Source: Gordius sp. MW1 (lineage: Eukaryota > Nematomorpha > Gordioida > Gordea > Gordiidae). From it: a DNA stretch of 64,000 nt. Both the position numbers and the translations under genes were made by a program. The notes beneath the pieces were generated by a model that saw only the letters and a program-made list of their open reading frames with translations, was not told where the DNA came from and ran no database searches. Where the stretch lies: the NCBI GenBank assembly GCA_964036665.1, contig OZ038531.1:19768324-19832323 (forward strand), written 5' to 3'. Shown here one piece after another: positions 46,920 to 57,734 of this stretch (position 1 is its first letter; every line of letters starts with the position of its first letter).

Positions 46920-49380
46920 TTTTTTAAATAAATAAAGTCAAAATAAATTTGATATAAAATAATTTACACACTTTAAATATAATTTTAGCTATAATACGGG
47001 TCAAAGTAGCACAACGTCAAAAAAGTAGCACAAATCGTGGTTAAAACTAAAATGAGACGGGTTTAAATTTTTAAATATCTAAAATCAAATTCAGTGATGA
47101 CACATATACAGGAATTTGGCAATTTTTATCCAAGAATCTAATAAGTAAACATAATAAAGATTGTAATGCAAATTTATATAACAAAAAAATTGGGCATGTG
47201 CTAAACTTTTGCATATTCATATGTTAAAGCAAGTGCGGGAATGAATAAACGAACCTATTATAGATGCCGAAAAACTAAATGTAATGGAAGAGTAGTACTT
47301 TGGAATGAAAATTTTACAAATAATTACGGAATGTAGTTGTAATTTATCTACAACCATGGCTTTCGCTTGTAAATTTGCAAAACATATCAAATAATTGCAA
47401 ACAGAGATCTAACAGTTACCTTTACTAAGATGTATAACAATAGAAGGTGCCGGACATTACACTTCAGATACCTGTTGGGACTAGCGTTCTTATGTAATTA
47501 TTTCTCAGAAGATTGATATTTACTGGGATGTTTAAAATAGAAGGTACCGGACATTAAACTTCAGATAATTGTTGGGACTAGCGTTCTTATGTAATTATTT
47601 TTCACCCGATTGCGCGGATATCCTGATATGATAATCAATTTATAAAATCTTTTATATTTTGAATATCCCAGTTTCATTTCCGATAATTAATTGTAGGCGT
47701 TATTGTTAAAATTATTAATCAAAACACTTTTCAAATTTTTGCCGGGGTGGGGGGGTCCCTCGTTGACGCCACTGCATTGCATTTTCAGAAAAATATCAGA
47801 ATTCAAATTTTTGTCAAAAATAAATCAAAATGATACTGAAATAATTTTGAAAAAATTAGTATTAAATAAAAAACCAAAAATAGCATTTAAATAAAAAAAG
47901 GAATACCAAACAAATTAAACTTAGCGCTAGAATCTCAAAATATCCCAAAAAATCGACAGAAATAAATAAAAATAATAATAAATCAATGTAAATATCATTT
48001 AAATAAAAAAACATCGAATCAATAAAAATTTCAAAGCACAACTAATTAGAACTTAGCAGATGATTGTTAAAATTGGGCAAAAAAATCTAATTAACACAGA
48101 AAGAATATAAAAAAATATAGCATTCTAATCAAAACACCAAAAAAAACTGGAACTAAATAAAAATAACTTAACCAAACTAATTAAAAGGTATCAGAAGAAT
48201 GTCAGATTTTCAAATTATTGGCAAAAATAAATAAAACCTGAAATAATTTTAAAAAAATTTAGCATTTTAATCGAAACAAAAATCGAATTAATAAAAAAAT
48301 TAATTAAACGCATAGAAACTAACTACAACTAAGCTGAAGAAGTCAATATTTTAGCATATTATGGCGTGCTAAAAGCACCCTAATCAACATTTCCCTTTCC
48401 CTATTAATTAGTACATATTAGCGCTTGCTTACGCTTAGCTTAGCTAGCTAGTATTAAGAATACACACACAGCACTGTGCTAGCAATAGCCTAATGCATGC
48501 TGAAGTAGCCTAAAGCATGCTATAGTCGCCTTAAGCATGCTAAAGTATGCTATCAACAGCCTAAGCAACCTTTCCTATTATATATTAGCGCTTGCTTACG
48601 CTTAGCTCAGCACAGCACAGCAAGTATTAGGAATACAATAATACGCAACACAGCACACAATATCCTCCCTCTCCCTCTCTAATAATGTATCTGTCTCAGC
48701 AAAAGGGGGATAATCTAAATTTTATTAGTTTCTAGGGTGCGGTATGGATTTAAATACTAAATGTCCGTTAATTTAGCTTACAATATAAAATTTTAACAAA
48801 AATTTAAACTTTAACTAAATCATTATTAGATTTTTAACTTATTAATAATATTATAATTTTTTAATATCATTTAATATTACAAAAAAATAGGAGTGAAAGT
48901 TAGGGACTATGGTTTTCTCGAAATCCTTGGGTATATATGAGAATATTAACCTTAGCTCACCTAACCTAACCTAAAGGTTTAGCATAGCGCTAATTATCCA
49001 CCTAATAGCGCTTAGGCTAATTTGCGCTATAGACTAAGCTCTCTCTTTTTTATAAAAAATTGACCTAAGGTTTTAGGTTGATTTTGTGCTAATGCCTATC
49101 TTATAGGTATTAGCGTCAATAAAACCTTAGAGGTTTTTAAAAAAACCTGACCTATGCTATTAGGTTAGGCTACCAAAACCTAGGTTTTTCCCATCACTAA
49201 AACAGACTCCTATTAATGTCATAACTTAACAGAGAACAAAGTATTTTCTATATCAAATGTTTTTTATTTTATACATAGGCTTGTATGGTCACAAACATTA
49301 CACTCACAGATGATAAAGTATTTACAAACTTAAAATAAATTTTTAGATAATAAAGATATTATGATAATATCAGAGATGGA
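46920..49380. other. Low-complexity and short tandem repeats, no gene
   Basis: A 95-bp tandem duplication with GCCGGACATT lies at about 47440-47610. A fragment ending CGTTGACGCCACTG sits near 47760 and looks like a hAT end. Positions 47800-48330 are A-rich. Positions 48360-48640 repeat AGCGCTTGCTTACGCTTAGC and TAAGCATGCTA words. Near 48957-48975 CCTAACCTAACCTAA resembles the arthropod telomere unit, but only about three units are present. Confidence 0.5.
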
Positions 49381-49389
49381 AAAAGATTT

Positions 49390-50051
49390 TTTCATGTATC
49401 ATGGTTATTTATACAGACAGAGTTTTCAAGGAGCCACAATAACGTTCAGTGTGGTGATGGCGGCAAACGAAAAATTAAAAAGAAACCTTAAAGTGGAGTA
49501 TAATAATCATGAATGTGAATGACTTTCATAAATCATTGACAAAAAATCTCTTAAAGATGCCAAAGAAGCAGAACCTAAGAAGGATAATAGAACATAATAT
49601 TATGAAGTAATGAGGGCAAGAGAACAAGACAAACTCTCTATCATCGACCTCACCCTAAATATCAAACCAAAAACTTTAAATAGATGTATTCCCTAACAAC
49701 ATCCAAATATTCCAAACTATAAAACTTAATTATTGCTTCAATTATGCGATATCGACGGATCATTATTTTTGCAAAATAAAGAAGAAAATGAAATATTAAT
49801 TTTTGCTACACTTCCTTATCTATCTTATTAGGACAAGCAAAAACCATTTTTGGAGATGCCACATTTTTTTTAACACTTGGTTTATATTATCAAGTATGTT
49901 AAAATTTCTAGGTTTATAAATTATTTTAGCTTTACACAATATATATGGTATAAAAATCATATGGTGCCTAATATTTACTTTTTTCAGATAAAAAGAAAGT
50001 TACTAATTCTAAGCTTTTTAATAACCTTGTCAATATTTGTGACATTTAGGG
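49390..50051 (+). mobile_element. MULE-type transposase relic with FLYWCH-like start
   Basis: Near 49397 the frame reads MYHGYLYRQSF, like a FLYWCH zinc finger. Near 49795 it reads LIFATLP, then GQAKTIFGDATFFLTLGLYY, like the IDGTF..P..F.QL stretch of MULE transposases. Near 49985 SDKKKVTNSKLFNNLVNI follows, like LP.K....Y..LF. The frame shifts and stops several times. The relic continues past the hAT insertion at 52715. Confidence 0.5.
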
Positions 50052-50167
50052 CAGTGATTCTTAACCTAGGGGTCGCGACCCCCAAGGGGGTCGCGAGAAG
50101 TTTGCCGGGGGGTCGCCAAATTTTTTTAGAATAAAATAAAAATATTCAGAAAAGCTTTAGAAAAAAT

Positions 50168-50252
50168 ACTCACCTTGGGATTCGAACTCGTTGCATTATG
50201 TTTGTTTACATTTACAAGACGTCGCTATAACCACTCACACCATGCTGCTATT
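50168..50252 (-). repeat. tRNA-like segment (A and B boxes) inside the hAT element
   Basis: The minus strand reads GCATGGTGTGAGTGGTTATA (A-box-like), then after about 45 bases GAGTTCGAATCCC (B-box match), then a short stretch to TATTTTTT, which could end Pol III transcription. It looks like the head of a tRNA-derived SINE or a decayed tRNA copy. The cloverleaf is poor, so it is not annotated as a tRNA gene. It lies between the left end and the transposase start. Confidence 0.5.
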
Positions 50253-50502
50253 AAAATACGTTGTGAAACTTATTATTTATAATGAAAATAATTTTTTGAA
50301 TGGTAGATTTTTTTGCTGTTTCATAATTTATTCATTTTCTAATCTTTAAAATAATTATCTTCATTTAATTTTACAATTCAACAAATTTAACTTCTGAAAT
50401 TTAAAAATAAAGCGAACTTCTCACCACAGACTTTGTATCGCAAAATAGTGCATTATTTCTTATATTGTTTGTTCATTTTAAATAGTTATTATATTCCATA
50501 TT

Positions 50503-52443
50503 ATGAGCAAAAAGCAGAAAGAAACATTGGAAATTTTTTTTGATCTAAATAATCGCGGACCAGGAACTTCAAATATTAGTGAAGGTTCCGATGATGATAC
50601 AGCGAAAAATGAAACGGAAAAAACCAATAGTCCTAAAACTAAAGGTATAAAATCAAGTAACAATAGAATTAGAAAATACTATCGTGATTATATTAAATAT
50701 GGGTTTGTAAGCATAGAAGTTCGAGGAACTACAAAACCACAATGTGTTATATGTGGTGTAGTTCTCTCTAATGAATCAATGAAACCTAATAAATTGTGGA
50801 GGCATTTAAATCTTAACCATGATAAATATAAAAATAAAAAGGAAGATTTTTTTATAAGAAAAAGAGATGAATTAAAAAATCAAAAGACGCTCATAAATGT
50901 GACAACTACTACCAATAAAAATTTATTAAAAGCTTCATTTATTGCAGCTTTGTACATTGCAAAAGCAAAAAAACCATTTACTATAGCCGAAGAATTATTA
51001 AAACCTGCCATGTTTAATATTTGTAAAGAGCTATTTGAACCCTTTGTGTCAAACAAAATTAAAGAAATACCTTTGTCAAATGATGCAATTTATAATAGAA
51101 CTTTATTAATAGCTAATGATCTTCAGGAACAGTTAACTGGCTATATTAAAAATTCTCCTTGGTTCTCATTACAAATAGATGAATCTACAGATGTTTCTAA
51201 CAGGAGCATTTGCTTAGGATACATTCGATTTATTGATTTTATAAAAATGGATATATCTGAAGAATTTCTCTTTTGCATAGACTTAGAAACAGATACAACA
51301 AGTGAAAATATATTTAACAAAATAGATTCCTTTCTGAATACTAATGGCTTACTCTGGAAAAACTGTGTTGGAATTTGCACAGATGGTGCTGCCTCTATGA
51401 CTGGCTGTTATAAGGGCATTACATCAAGAATAAAACGTATTGCACATGCAAACATAACAACTACTCATTGTTTTATTCATAGGGAACAATTAGCCTCCAA
51501 GGAAATGAGTGAAGAATTGAATGAAGTTTTGATAATTTCAGTAAAGATTATAAATTTGATAAAAGGAAGTTCACTAAAGTCAAGATTATTTTCAATTTTT
51601 TGTGAAGAAGTTGGCGCAGATAATAGTTCTCTTTTATTTCACACAGAAGTGAGATGGCTATCACGAGGAAAAATCTTAACTCGTTTATTTGAATTGAGAC
51701 TGGAAGTTGAACTTTTTTTAAATGATAAAAACTCCAGCCTATCAAGCTATTTTGATGACAATAATTGGGTCGCTAAATTGTCATATCTAGCGGATATTTT
51801 TACAATTCTAAATCAGTTGAATATATCTATGCAAGGACCTAAATCTGATATTTTTACTATGCATAACAAAATTGAGGCTATGAAAATGAAATTACAAAGA
51901 TGGATTCAAAGAATAGACTCAAATATATATGAAATGTTTCCATTCTATTCACAACTAATCTCTGATTCAAAATTTCAATTCGAGAAAGAAAATGTAAATT
52001 ACTTGATTAAATGTCATATTTTAAAATTAATTGATAAATTTGAAAAATATTTCCCTAATGATGAAGGTCACATTACAAAACTCTGGATTCAAGATCCATA
52101 CAACAATTATAAAAATACCAATTTATCATCAGATGATGAAGATTCATTATTAGAATTAATAAATGATTGTAATTTAAAATCTTTGTTTAAAACTAAAAGT
52201 TTGGCGCAAGTTTGGATACAAATTCGTGCAGAATATCCTCCATTATTTTCAGCAGCAATGCAAAATTTGCTGCCTTTCGCTAGTACATATTTGTGTGAAA
52301 AAGGTTTCTCAACTATGGTGGATATAAAAACTAAAAAACGCAATCGATTGCGACTAGATTCCTGCATGAGGATAGCATTACAATCAATTGAACCAAGAAT
52401 TAACAAATTGGTTGATGATGTTCAGCAGCAGAAATCTCATTAA
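50503..52443 (+). CDS. hAT transposase with BED finger
   Basis: 646 residues, single exon, starting at the first ATG of the frame. A BED-type zinc finger lies at residues 70-107, with Cys81, Cys84, His101 and His106, and binds the transposon ends. The RNase H-like catalytic core has Asp226 (LQIDESTDVSNRS), Asp294 (CTDGAASMTG) and Glu599 (LCEKGFS), all in expected contexts. HTEVRWLSRG marks the middle of the core, and the C-terminal region around 560-640 (FASTYLCEKGFSTM) is the hAT dimerisation segment. The sequence resembles the ZBED5/SCAND3/FAM200 group, host genes derived from such transposases. Here it is bounded by transposon ends and target duplications, so it is the transposon's own gene. 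The N-terminal 60 residues are polar and probably disordered. Confidence 0.95.
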   Translation: MSKKQKETLEIFFDLNNRGPGTSNISEGSDDDTAKNETEKTNSPKTKGIKSSNNRIRKYYRDYIKYGFVSIEVRGTTKPQCVICGVVLSNESMKPNKLWRHLNLNHDKYKNKKEDFFIRKRDELKNQKTLINVTTTTNKNLLKASFIAALYIAKAKKPFTIAEELLKPAMFNICKELFEPFVSNKIKEIPLSNDAIYNRTLLIANDLQEQLTGYIKNSPWFSLQIDESTDVSNRSICLGYIRFIDFIKMDISEEFLFCIDLETDTTSENIFNKIDSFLNTNGLLWKNCVGICTDGAASMTGCYKGITSRIKRIAHANITTTHCFIHREQLASKEMSEELNEVLIISVKIINLIKGSSLKSRLFSIFCEEVGADNSSLLFHTEVRWLSRGKILTRLFELRLEVELFLNDKNSSLSSYFDDNNWVAKLSYLADIFTILNQLNISMQGPKSDIFTMHNKIEAMKMKLQRWIQRIDSNIYEMFPFYSQLISDSKFQFEKENVNYLIKCHILKLIDKFEKYFPNDEGHITKLWIQDPYNNYKNTNLSSDDEDSLLELINDCNLKSLFKTKSLAQVWIQIRAEYPPLFSAAMQNLLPFASTYLCEKGFSTMVDIKTKKRNRLRLDSCMRIALQSIEPRINKLVDDVQQQKSH

Positions 52444-52714
52444 ATATATTTCCGAATGCATATCCTTTTTATTATAAATGAATTGTTTTTATGTTTAATT
52501 ATGAAGTTTTTATGTTGATATTATTTCATTTAAATAGATAATGAAATAATAAAGTTGTGTTTTATGTTTATTATTTAATAAAATGAAACAATAATAAAAA
52601 ATCATATAATAGATAATTTAACAAATATAAATTATTATAAAAAAAATGGGGGGGTCGCAAAAAAATTATAAAATATTTGGGGGGTCGCATGTATAAAAAG
52701 GTTAAGAACCACTG

Positions 52715-53080
52715 ATTTAGGGTATTTTGTTTCAATCCCAAATTGCTCAAATGAATTTTGAGATAGGTAGTGATGCGGAAATACCAAGAAAATTCTCGGT
52801 CTCGTTACGAGACAAGAATTTGAAAAATTGACCCGAGATTTAGACAAGACGACACGAAATTTTTGAGATCTCGGTTTTTTATTAATTTGTGTATTTTAAT
52901 TTGCATAATTTACCATTAACTTATTAAATTTAAATCGATATGATTAGAATATATTTAATATAAAAAACACCTAAGTGTAATAAATATTATAAATTTAAAT
53001 TTTGGCAATCTCAGTTCATTATGCCTCTGAGGGCATGTAAATAATTTCATAATATATTTATTACATCATGTTTCATATGA
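52715..53080. other. Right flank of the hAT insertion
   Basis: The first about 40 bp look like the continuation of the MULE relic. Then GATGCGGAAATACC and CTCGGTCTCGTTACGAG show another copy of the GTCTCGAGACGAGA repeat (52765-52870). Confidence 0.45.
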
Positions 53081-53129
53081 TAAATTATGTGTCAAATTAT
53101 CCGCCATTTTGAAAACTACAACTGGTGTA

Positions 53130-54520
53130 TTTCAACTATGACATTTTGCGCTGTGCCATTTTGTTTCAGCAGAAGAAGTAGGGATAAAGGATATTTTTTC
53201 CATAAGATTTTTTATTTACAAAATATTCGAGAGTATGCTCTGTTTTACCCCAGAAATGTTCTATCCAACTTCAACAAACTTTCATCAATTGAGAGAAGAT
53301 TCCATTCCAACAATTTTTGATTTTACAGCTCAGGTATACCTATAAATCTTTATTTATTGCATTTATTAAAATTATTATTTACAACATTAAATATTATATT
53401 ATTTCTTCTTATTTTAAAAATTTGTAGCTAACAAGTTTACTATAGAAAAAAATAGAAAGAAAACAGACTTATAATTCTAAGGCCACTCTTTTTAAGGACA
53501 TTTCTAATTCACCTATTAAGAAAAAGAAAAGGAAACAGATTGCTCTTTCAAAGAATGATCAATCAGATAAATTTTATAATCTTATATATAAAAATGAAAC
53601 TATGTATGTTTGTTTGTATGTTTGTGTATATGTTTGTGTGTATGTACGTGGATAAGGGCTAAATTTGAAACTAACGGCCCGATTCGCGCGAAAATTTTGC
53701 CATAGATGCCCAGGGCGGCCAGGGGTAAAATAGCTTTTTCAGAATCCTATAATTCCTTTAAGTTTTAAAAATATCGGACATTTCGTTTTAAATATGGGCT
53801 AAACTCTGAAACTACCGGCCCGATTCGCGCGATAATTTAGCCGTAAATGCCCAGGGCGGCCAGGGGTAAAATAGCGTTTTCAGATTCCTAAAATACCTTT
53901 TAGTTTCAAAAATATCGGACATTTCCCGGCCAGTTTCATTTATAGCATCATATACAATAATGACGTCATACATACAAGGCTGAAGTTTTCTCGAATTTTA
54001 TTATATTAAAGAAAGTTGTATTTAGCAAAACAACGTTTGCCGGGTCAGCTAATTATATATATAGTAAAAATTTATTTTATATTTTAAACTCATAGGTTTT
54101 CTGAAACGCTCTCTTGAAAAGATAAAAGAAATGCAGGACAAATCAGATGTAAGCCTTATATAGCTATTTCTATGGATGAAATGCCTATACGCAAAAATCC
54201 ATTTGGATGGTAATCAGTATCATGAGTAATTGTTATAGAATTGAAACTTTATTATATAATGGTTATATTGATTTAGGCCATCATATGACCAATTCAAATT
54301 TGATTCCATATGCATCTGTGGCGCTATTTTGATGCCAACGATAATCGATGGTTCTTGAAAAATTTCCTTGCGTCAAGTGTAACATTAGTATTCCTACAAT
54401 ATATAGTGTCAGCGGCTTTGTATTACATTCAGCCAACTGGATTTATTGTAAATGCCTTGATGTGTGATGGGCTTTCTGCTAATAGAGAAGGGCAAATTGA
54501 CTTGTATTGAATGCATTTCT
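53130..54520 (+). mobile_element. P-element-like transposase relic
   Basis: A THAP-like start near 53138 (MTFCAVPFCFSRRSRDKGYF) has the two Cys and the F of that DNA-binding domain. Near 54168 comes AISMDEMPIRKNPFGW, then GYIDLG, which match the SMDEM.I and GYVDLG motifs of P-element/THAP9 transposases. Near 54420 comes IQPTGFIVNALMCDGLSANR, like the G..V.AL.CDG motif. Frames shift between blocks and the middle is interrupted by a Helitron. The copy is dead. Confidence 0.65.
53580..54052 (+). mobile_element. Non-autonomous Helitron
   Basis: It starts TCTTATATATAAAAATGAAAC and ends CTAA. The flanking bases are A on the left and T on the right, as Helitrons insert between A and T. A hairpin GCAAA/TTTGC at 54025-54040 lies just before the end, also typical. 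Inside, a unit of about 130 bp occurs twice (CCCGATTCGCGCG, TGCCCAGGGCGGCCAGGGGT, ATATCGGACATTTC). It splits the P-element-like relic. Confidence 0.8.
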
Positions 54521-54529
54521 TTTTTATCA

Positions 54530-54890
54530 TCTGTTCCTAATAATTGTTCAAATAATAAATATCATTTAATTAATATAAAAAATAATTTTGGCTTAATATA
54601 TCCCTCTAAAGAATCATTTTAAAACTACGTACTCTAGCTTTAATAATATTAAAAAAATATTTTCTCATCTAATTGGTTTTAATATTTATTAATCAAGATC
54701 TTACACATTTAAATTTTTAAATTAATTTAAAAAATCTTAATTTTTTTCATAATCATTCCCTTAGTATAAATCAAAAATTAATATAAGAAATAAATAATTT
54801 ATTTAAGTAGTTGGTATAAAAAAGAATTCCAAACACGACTAAAAAATATAAAAACGCGCTATAACTAAACGGATGGCATTATCCGTGTAT
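54530..54890. other. AT-rich spacer
   Basis: Nothing recognised. Confidence 0.35.
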
Positions 54891-54892
54891 GG

Positions 54893-57730
54893 AAATCGTG
54901 TTGGATTTAACGATTACACGATTTCCATTGTGATCTTTTGCCTGATAAAAAAGTATTCTTTGGGATCGTGAGGAATGGAGGTTATATATTTTGAAATTTG
55001 TTTTAGGAATTGGCTGCCCTCGGGACCTAAGTTACCGAGGGTCGTAGCTACTACTGGTACGAAAATAATATTGTTTAGGTATTTGTATTTATCTTCTTTC
55101 TTTCTCTCAGTAGAAGAGATGAGGTCGGGAGAGGCGTTAGTTTTGGCGAATACGTCCACTGCAGTGAAGTCCCAGCAGGCGTTTAGGCCACGAGCCCACG
55201 GGATGATTGTTACTCCATCGGGTCTTTTCCCGTCAGTGGAGCTTAGGCCAGTGGGTTCTATTGTATTGGGAAAGCCGGCTTTCTTCAAAGATTGTCCGAT
55301 TATTTTATTTATTGTGGCATGGCGGGGATGCCGCCCCTTGCTGTATTGGCAGTGTAGAGGATGATGGCCGTTTGCTAGATTGGCGACAGAGGTCGCAGTT
55401 GAATGGGGACACAATGTTGCAGCCGAGGCGTAGGCCTACTGCTATTCGGAGTTCCTCGCCCGACAGGTGTAACCCTAGGTTTTGGCTTGGTAGGGCCTCG
55501 AGCCATTCGTAAACCCCGGAGGAGCCCAATTGAAGTGGAGATTTCCCAAAGATAGGTTGTTCGAAGTGAGGTAAGCTACGGAACGTGCTATCAGTGGTAA
55601 GTCCCATTCCTTTTGGGTGGTTATTTTGGGTGAGTAGCGGAATCCATTTTGAGGTCTTCCCACGCCTGAAGGGCGCTGTCGAGGTGCGGGTCTTGGGTTT
55701 GAGTGATTTGCTTGATTAACTCATCCGTTGATAAACGGGATGAAATAAATCCTGCTAGTGAGAGTAGGTGGGGGGGGGGGGGGGGGTGGGGTCGGATGCC
55801 TATACCACCACTCTTGGAGGGAAGGGTGGCTTGGAGCCATTGGAGAGGGCTAAATTTAAGGTTTAGGCACCTTTCGACTAGCAATTGGATTTTTTTTCCA
55901 TCGCGTGGAGTAGGTTTACGGCTAGGAAGACGGGCGAAGCGCGAAATACATAGTTAATTTTGGGTATTAAGGGGAAGTTTTTTAAGAGGAAAAAGACATG
56001 GTGGGGAGTAAGACGCTCCAGGGTGTGGGATATGGAGTCAATGAAGTCGGAGAAATGCTCTAAGAATGTTTCAGTTGTTTGACGCCTCCAATGGGAGCGC
56101 CTAAGTAATGAAAGTCATCTCTTGATATGACTGAGAATGGGAGGGAGAGTTTGTCGATGTGAGATCTTTGGTGAAGATCTCACATTTCGATGTGTTTAGG
56201 CTGAGTGATACATTGTCTGCGAAGCCATTTATAATCTGTGGGATTTTCCGGACTGCTTCGGCTGGGCCGACCAGGAATCCGTCATCAAGGTACCATAAAT
56301 TACATGAGAAGGCCATCAAGGTACCATAAATTACATGAGAAGGCTTTTAGGGAGGGGAGTTTATCGATGATGGTTTGAATCGCCAAGCAGAAAAGGGCCG
56401 GGCTCAAAGGATCTCCTTGTTGGATCCCTTGGGATGATTTGATTGTTTGGTCCCCAAAGAGTAGATACGTTGGGTTCCCATAGCTATTTAACAGAAACTG
56501 ATGGAATTCCGGAAATTGTTGTATGAACGGTTCAATAAAGGCTGCTCGGTATACGCTGTTAAAAGCGTTTTTAAAATCGAGTTTCACCAGGAGGTCATTT
56601 GATGAAGAAGACTCAAGAAATGTTCGAGCTACATGGGAAGCAGCCTCGCATCCTCCTTTCACGCCAAAACCAAGTTGGTTTGGGAGGAGAGAAGCCGTTA
56701 AAGGTGAACGGATTCGAGAGGTTATTATTTTGGAATCCATGCGTCGGAGGACTGATCCAACAACAATGGGTCGGATCGAACCATCTGGTTTCTTAAAGGC
56801 AATCAGTTTTCACCAAATAGGAGAGGAACTATTTCAGGAAAATGTCCCTGGCTTATTATGTTACAAAAGTTGGTTAAGTTGGCTAGGAGAGCATGTGAGC
56901 CGCTAAGTTGAGGTTTGATGAGGTCCTGAAGGTAAATTGGTCGTATACCATCGAGGCCCCCGGCCGAGTCTTCTTTGAAAGACAATAAGAGCTTCGATTA
57001 CTTCTTGGAGAGTGAAGTCCATGAGGGGAATTTCTTAGACGTTTAGGAGGTTAGGCGGTAATGGATGACCTTCGGGGTGTTTTTGCTGGAAAAGGTCGAA
57101 GGTGGTAATGGTAATTGGCGCTATTGAGTCATCCGATTCCAGGATTTTAAGCGCTGAACGGATTTCCATGTTGTTGATTTTGTTGGCTATCCTTTTAGCT
57201 TTGTTGTCAACTGGGTGATGGTTGTGCTTCAAGGGTGGTTTCAAGGGATTAAGGAGATCGAATTCCAAAATTGATGCTTTAATGTCTTTTGAGAGGTGCT
57301 TTGTAGCAGGGTTGGGGATGGCTAGAGCGTGAAAACTAAGGGTAAAGAGGCTTTCCCAATTCTTATGATTAGCAGTGTTGTGTATAATTGAGGTAATAAT
57401 TTGGTTTAGGAGAGTACTATAACATTCTCGGGCACCTCTGGGAATCCTAGAGATGGTGTTAGGTTTTTGGAGGCTTGTTATTTGGCTAGCCCAAGAAGAG
57501 TCATTTTGTTTCGGGGGATTCTCAGGAGCAAGCACGTGCTCAGGGGTTGCGTTGTGGTGGCTGTTAAATTGCTACTGGAGATTGTTGATGTACTTGAGGG
57601 AAATGAGTTTGATAATGGGCAACGGTTATCACGGGGGACCATGGATGATAAATTTGCCAGCTTTAGTGAGTGTAAAAGTCTTATTGCAAGATGGGCAATT
57701 TGTGGTAGGCATGTCAATATGGAGAAATAG
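54893..57730 (-). mobile_element. LINE-like RT element with C-terminal nuclease-like module, decayed
   Basis: The minus-strand order begins with a zinc finger near 57710 (CPSCNKTFTLTKAGKFIIHG). A helical region with RIANKINNMEIRSALK follows, then RT blocks at 56985-56230. Those carry EDSAGGLDGIRP, KLDFKNAFNSVYRAAF, GIQQGDPLSPALF and LWYLDDG, where YLDD is the catalytic box. A C-terminal part has GGIGIR, then KRPDGVTIIPWARG and ACWDFTAVDVF. The RPDG...WD.T spacing recalls PD-(D/E)XK nucleases, as in LINEs with restriction-like endonucleases, but this is inference. A 30-bp tandem duplication at 56283-56342 falls in the RT next to YLDD. A G-run near 55770 lies in the C-terminal region. Several further shifts make the element inactive. 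I could not place it in a named clade. Confidence 0.75.
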
Positions 57731-57734
57731 TAAT

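Larger units (their letters stand above)
50052..52714 (+). mobile_element. Complete hAT transposon
   Basis: Ends CAGTGATTCTTAACCT and, from the right, CAGTGGTTCTTAACCT: 15 of 16 match. The 8-bp flanks are identical, ATTTAGGG (50044-50051 and 52715-52722). A GGGGGTCGCGA-type subterminal motif is repeated inside both ends. At 2663 bp with one uninterrupted 646-codon transposase, it has everything needed for an autonomous hAT copy. The perfect flanks and open frame indicate a recent insertion, here into an older MULE relic. Confidence 0.95.

Noticed and set aside
48955-48980. Interstitial telomere array (CCTAA)n
   Set aside because: Only about three units. It is compatible with arthropod DNA but not enough to call a telomeric relic.
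50503-52443. Domesticated ZBED-type host gene
   Set aside because: The frame lies between matching hAT ends with an identical 8-bp duplication, so it belongs to a mobile element.
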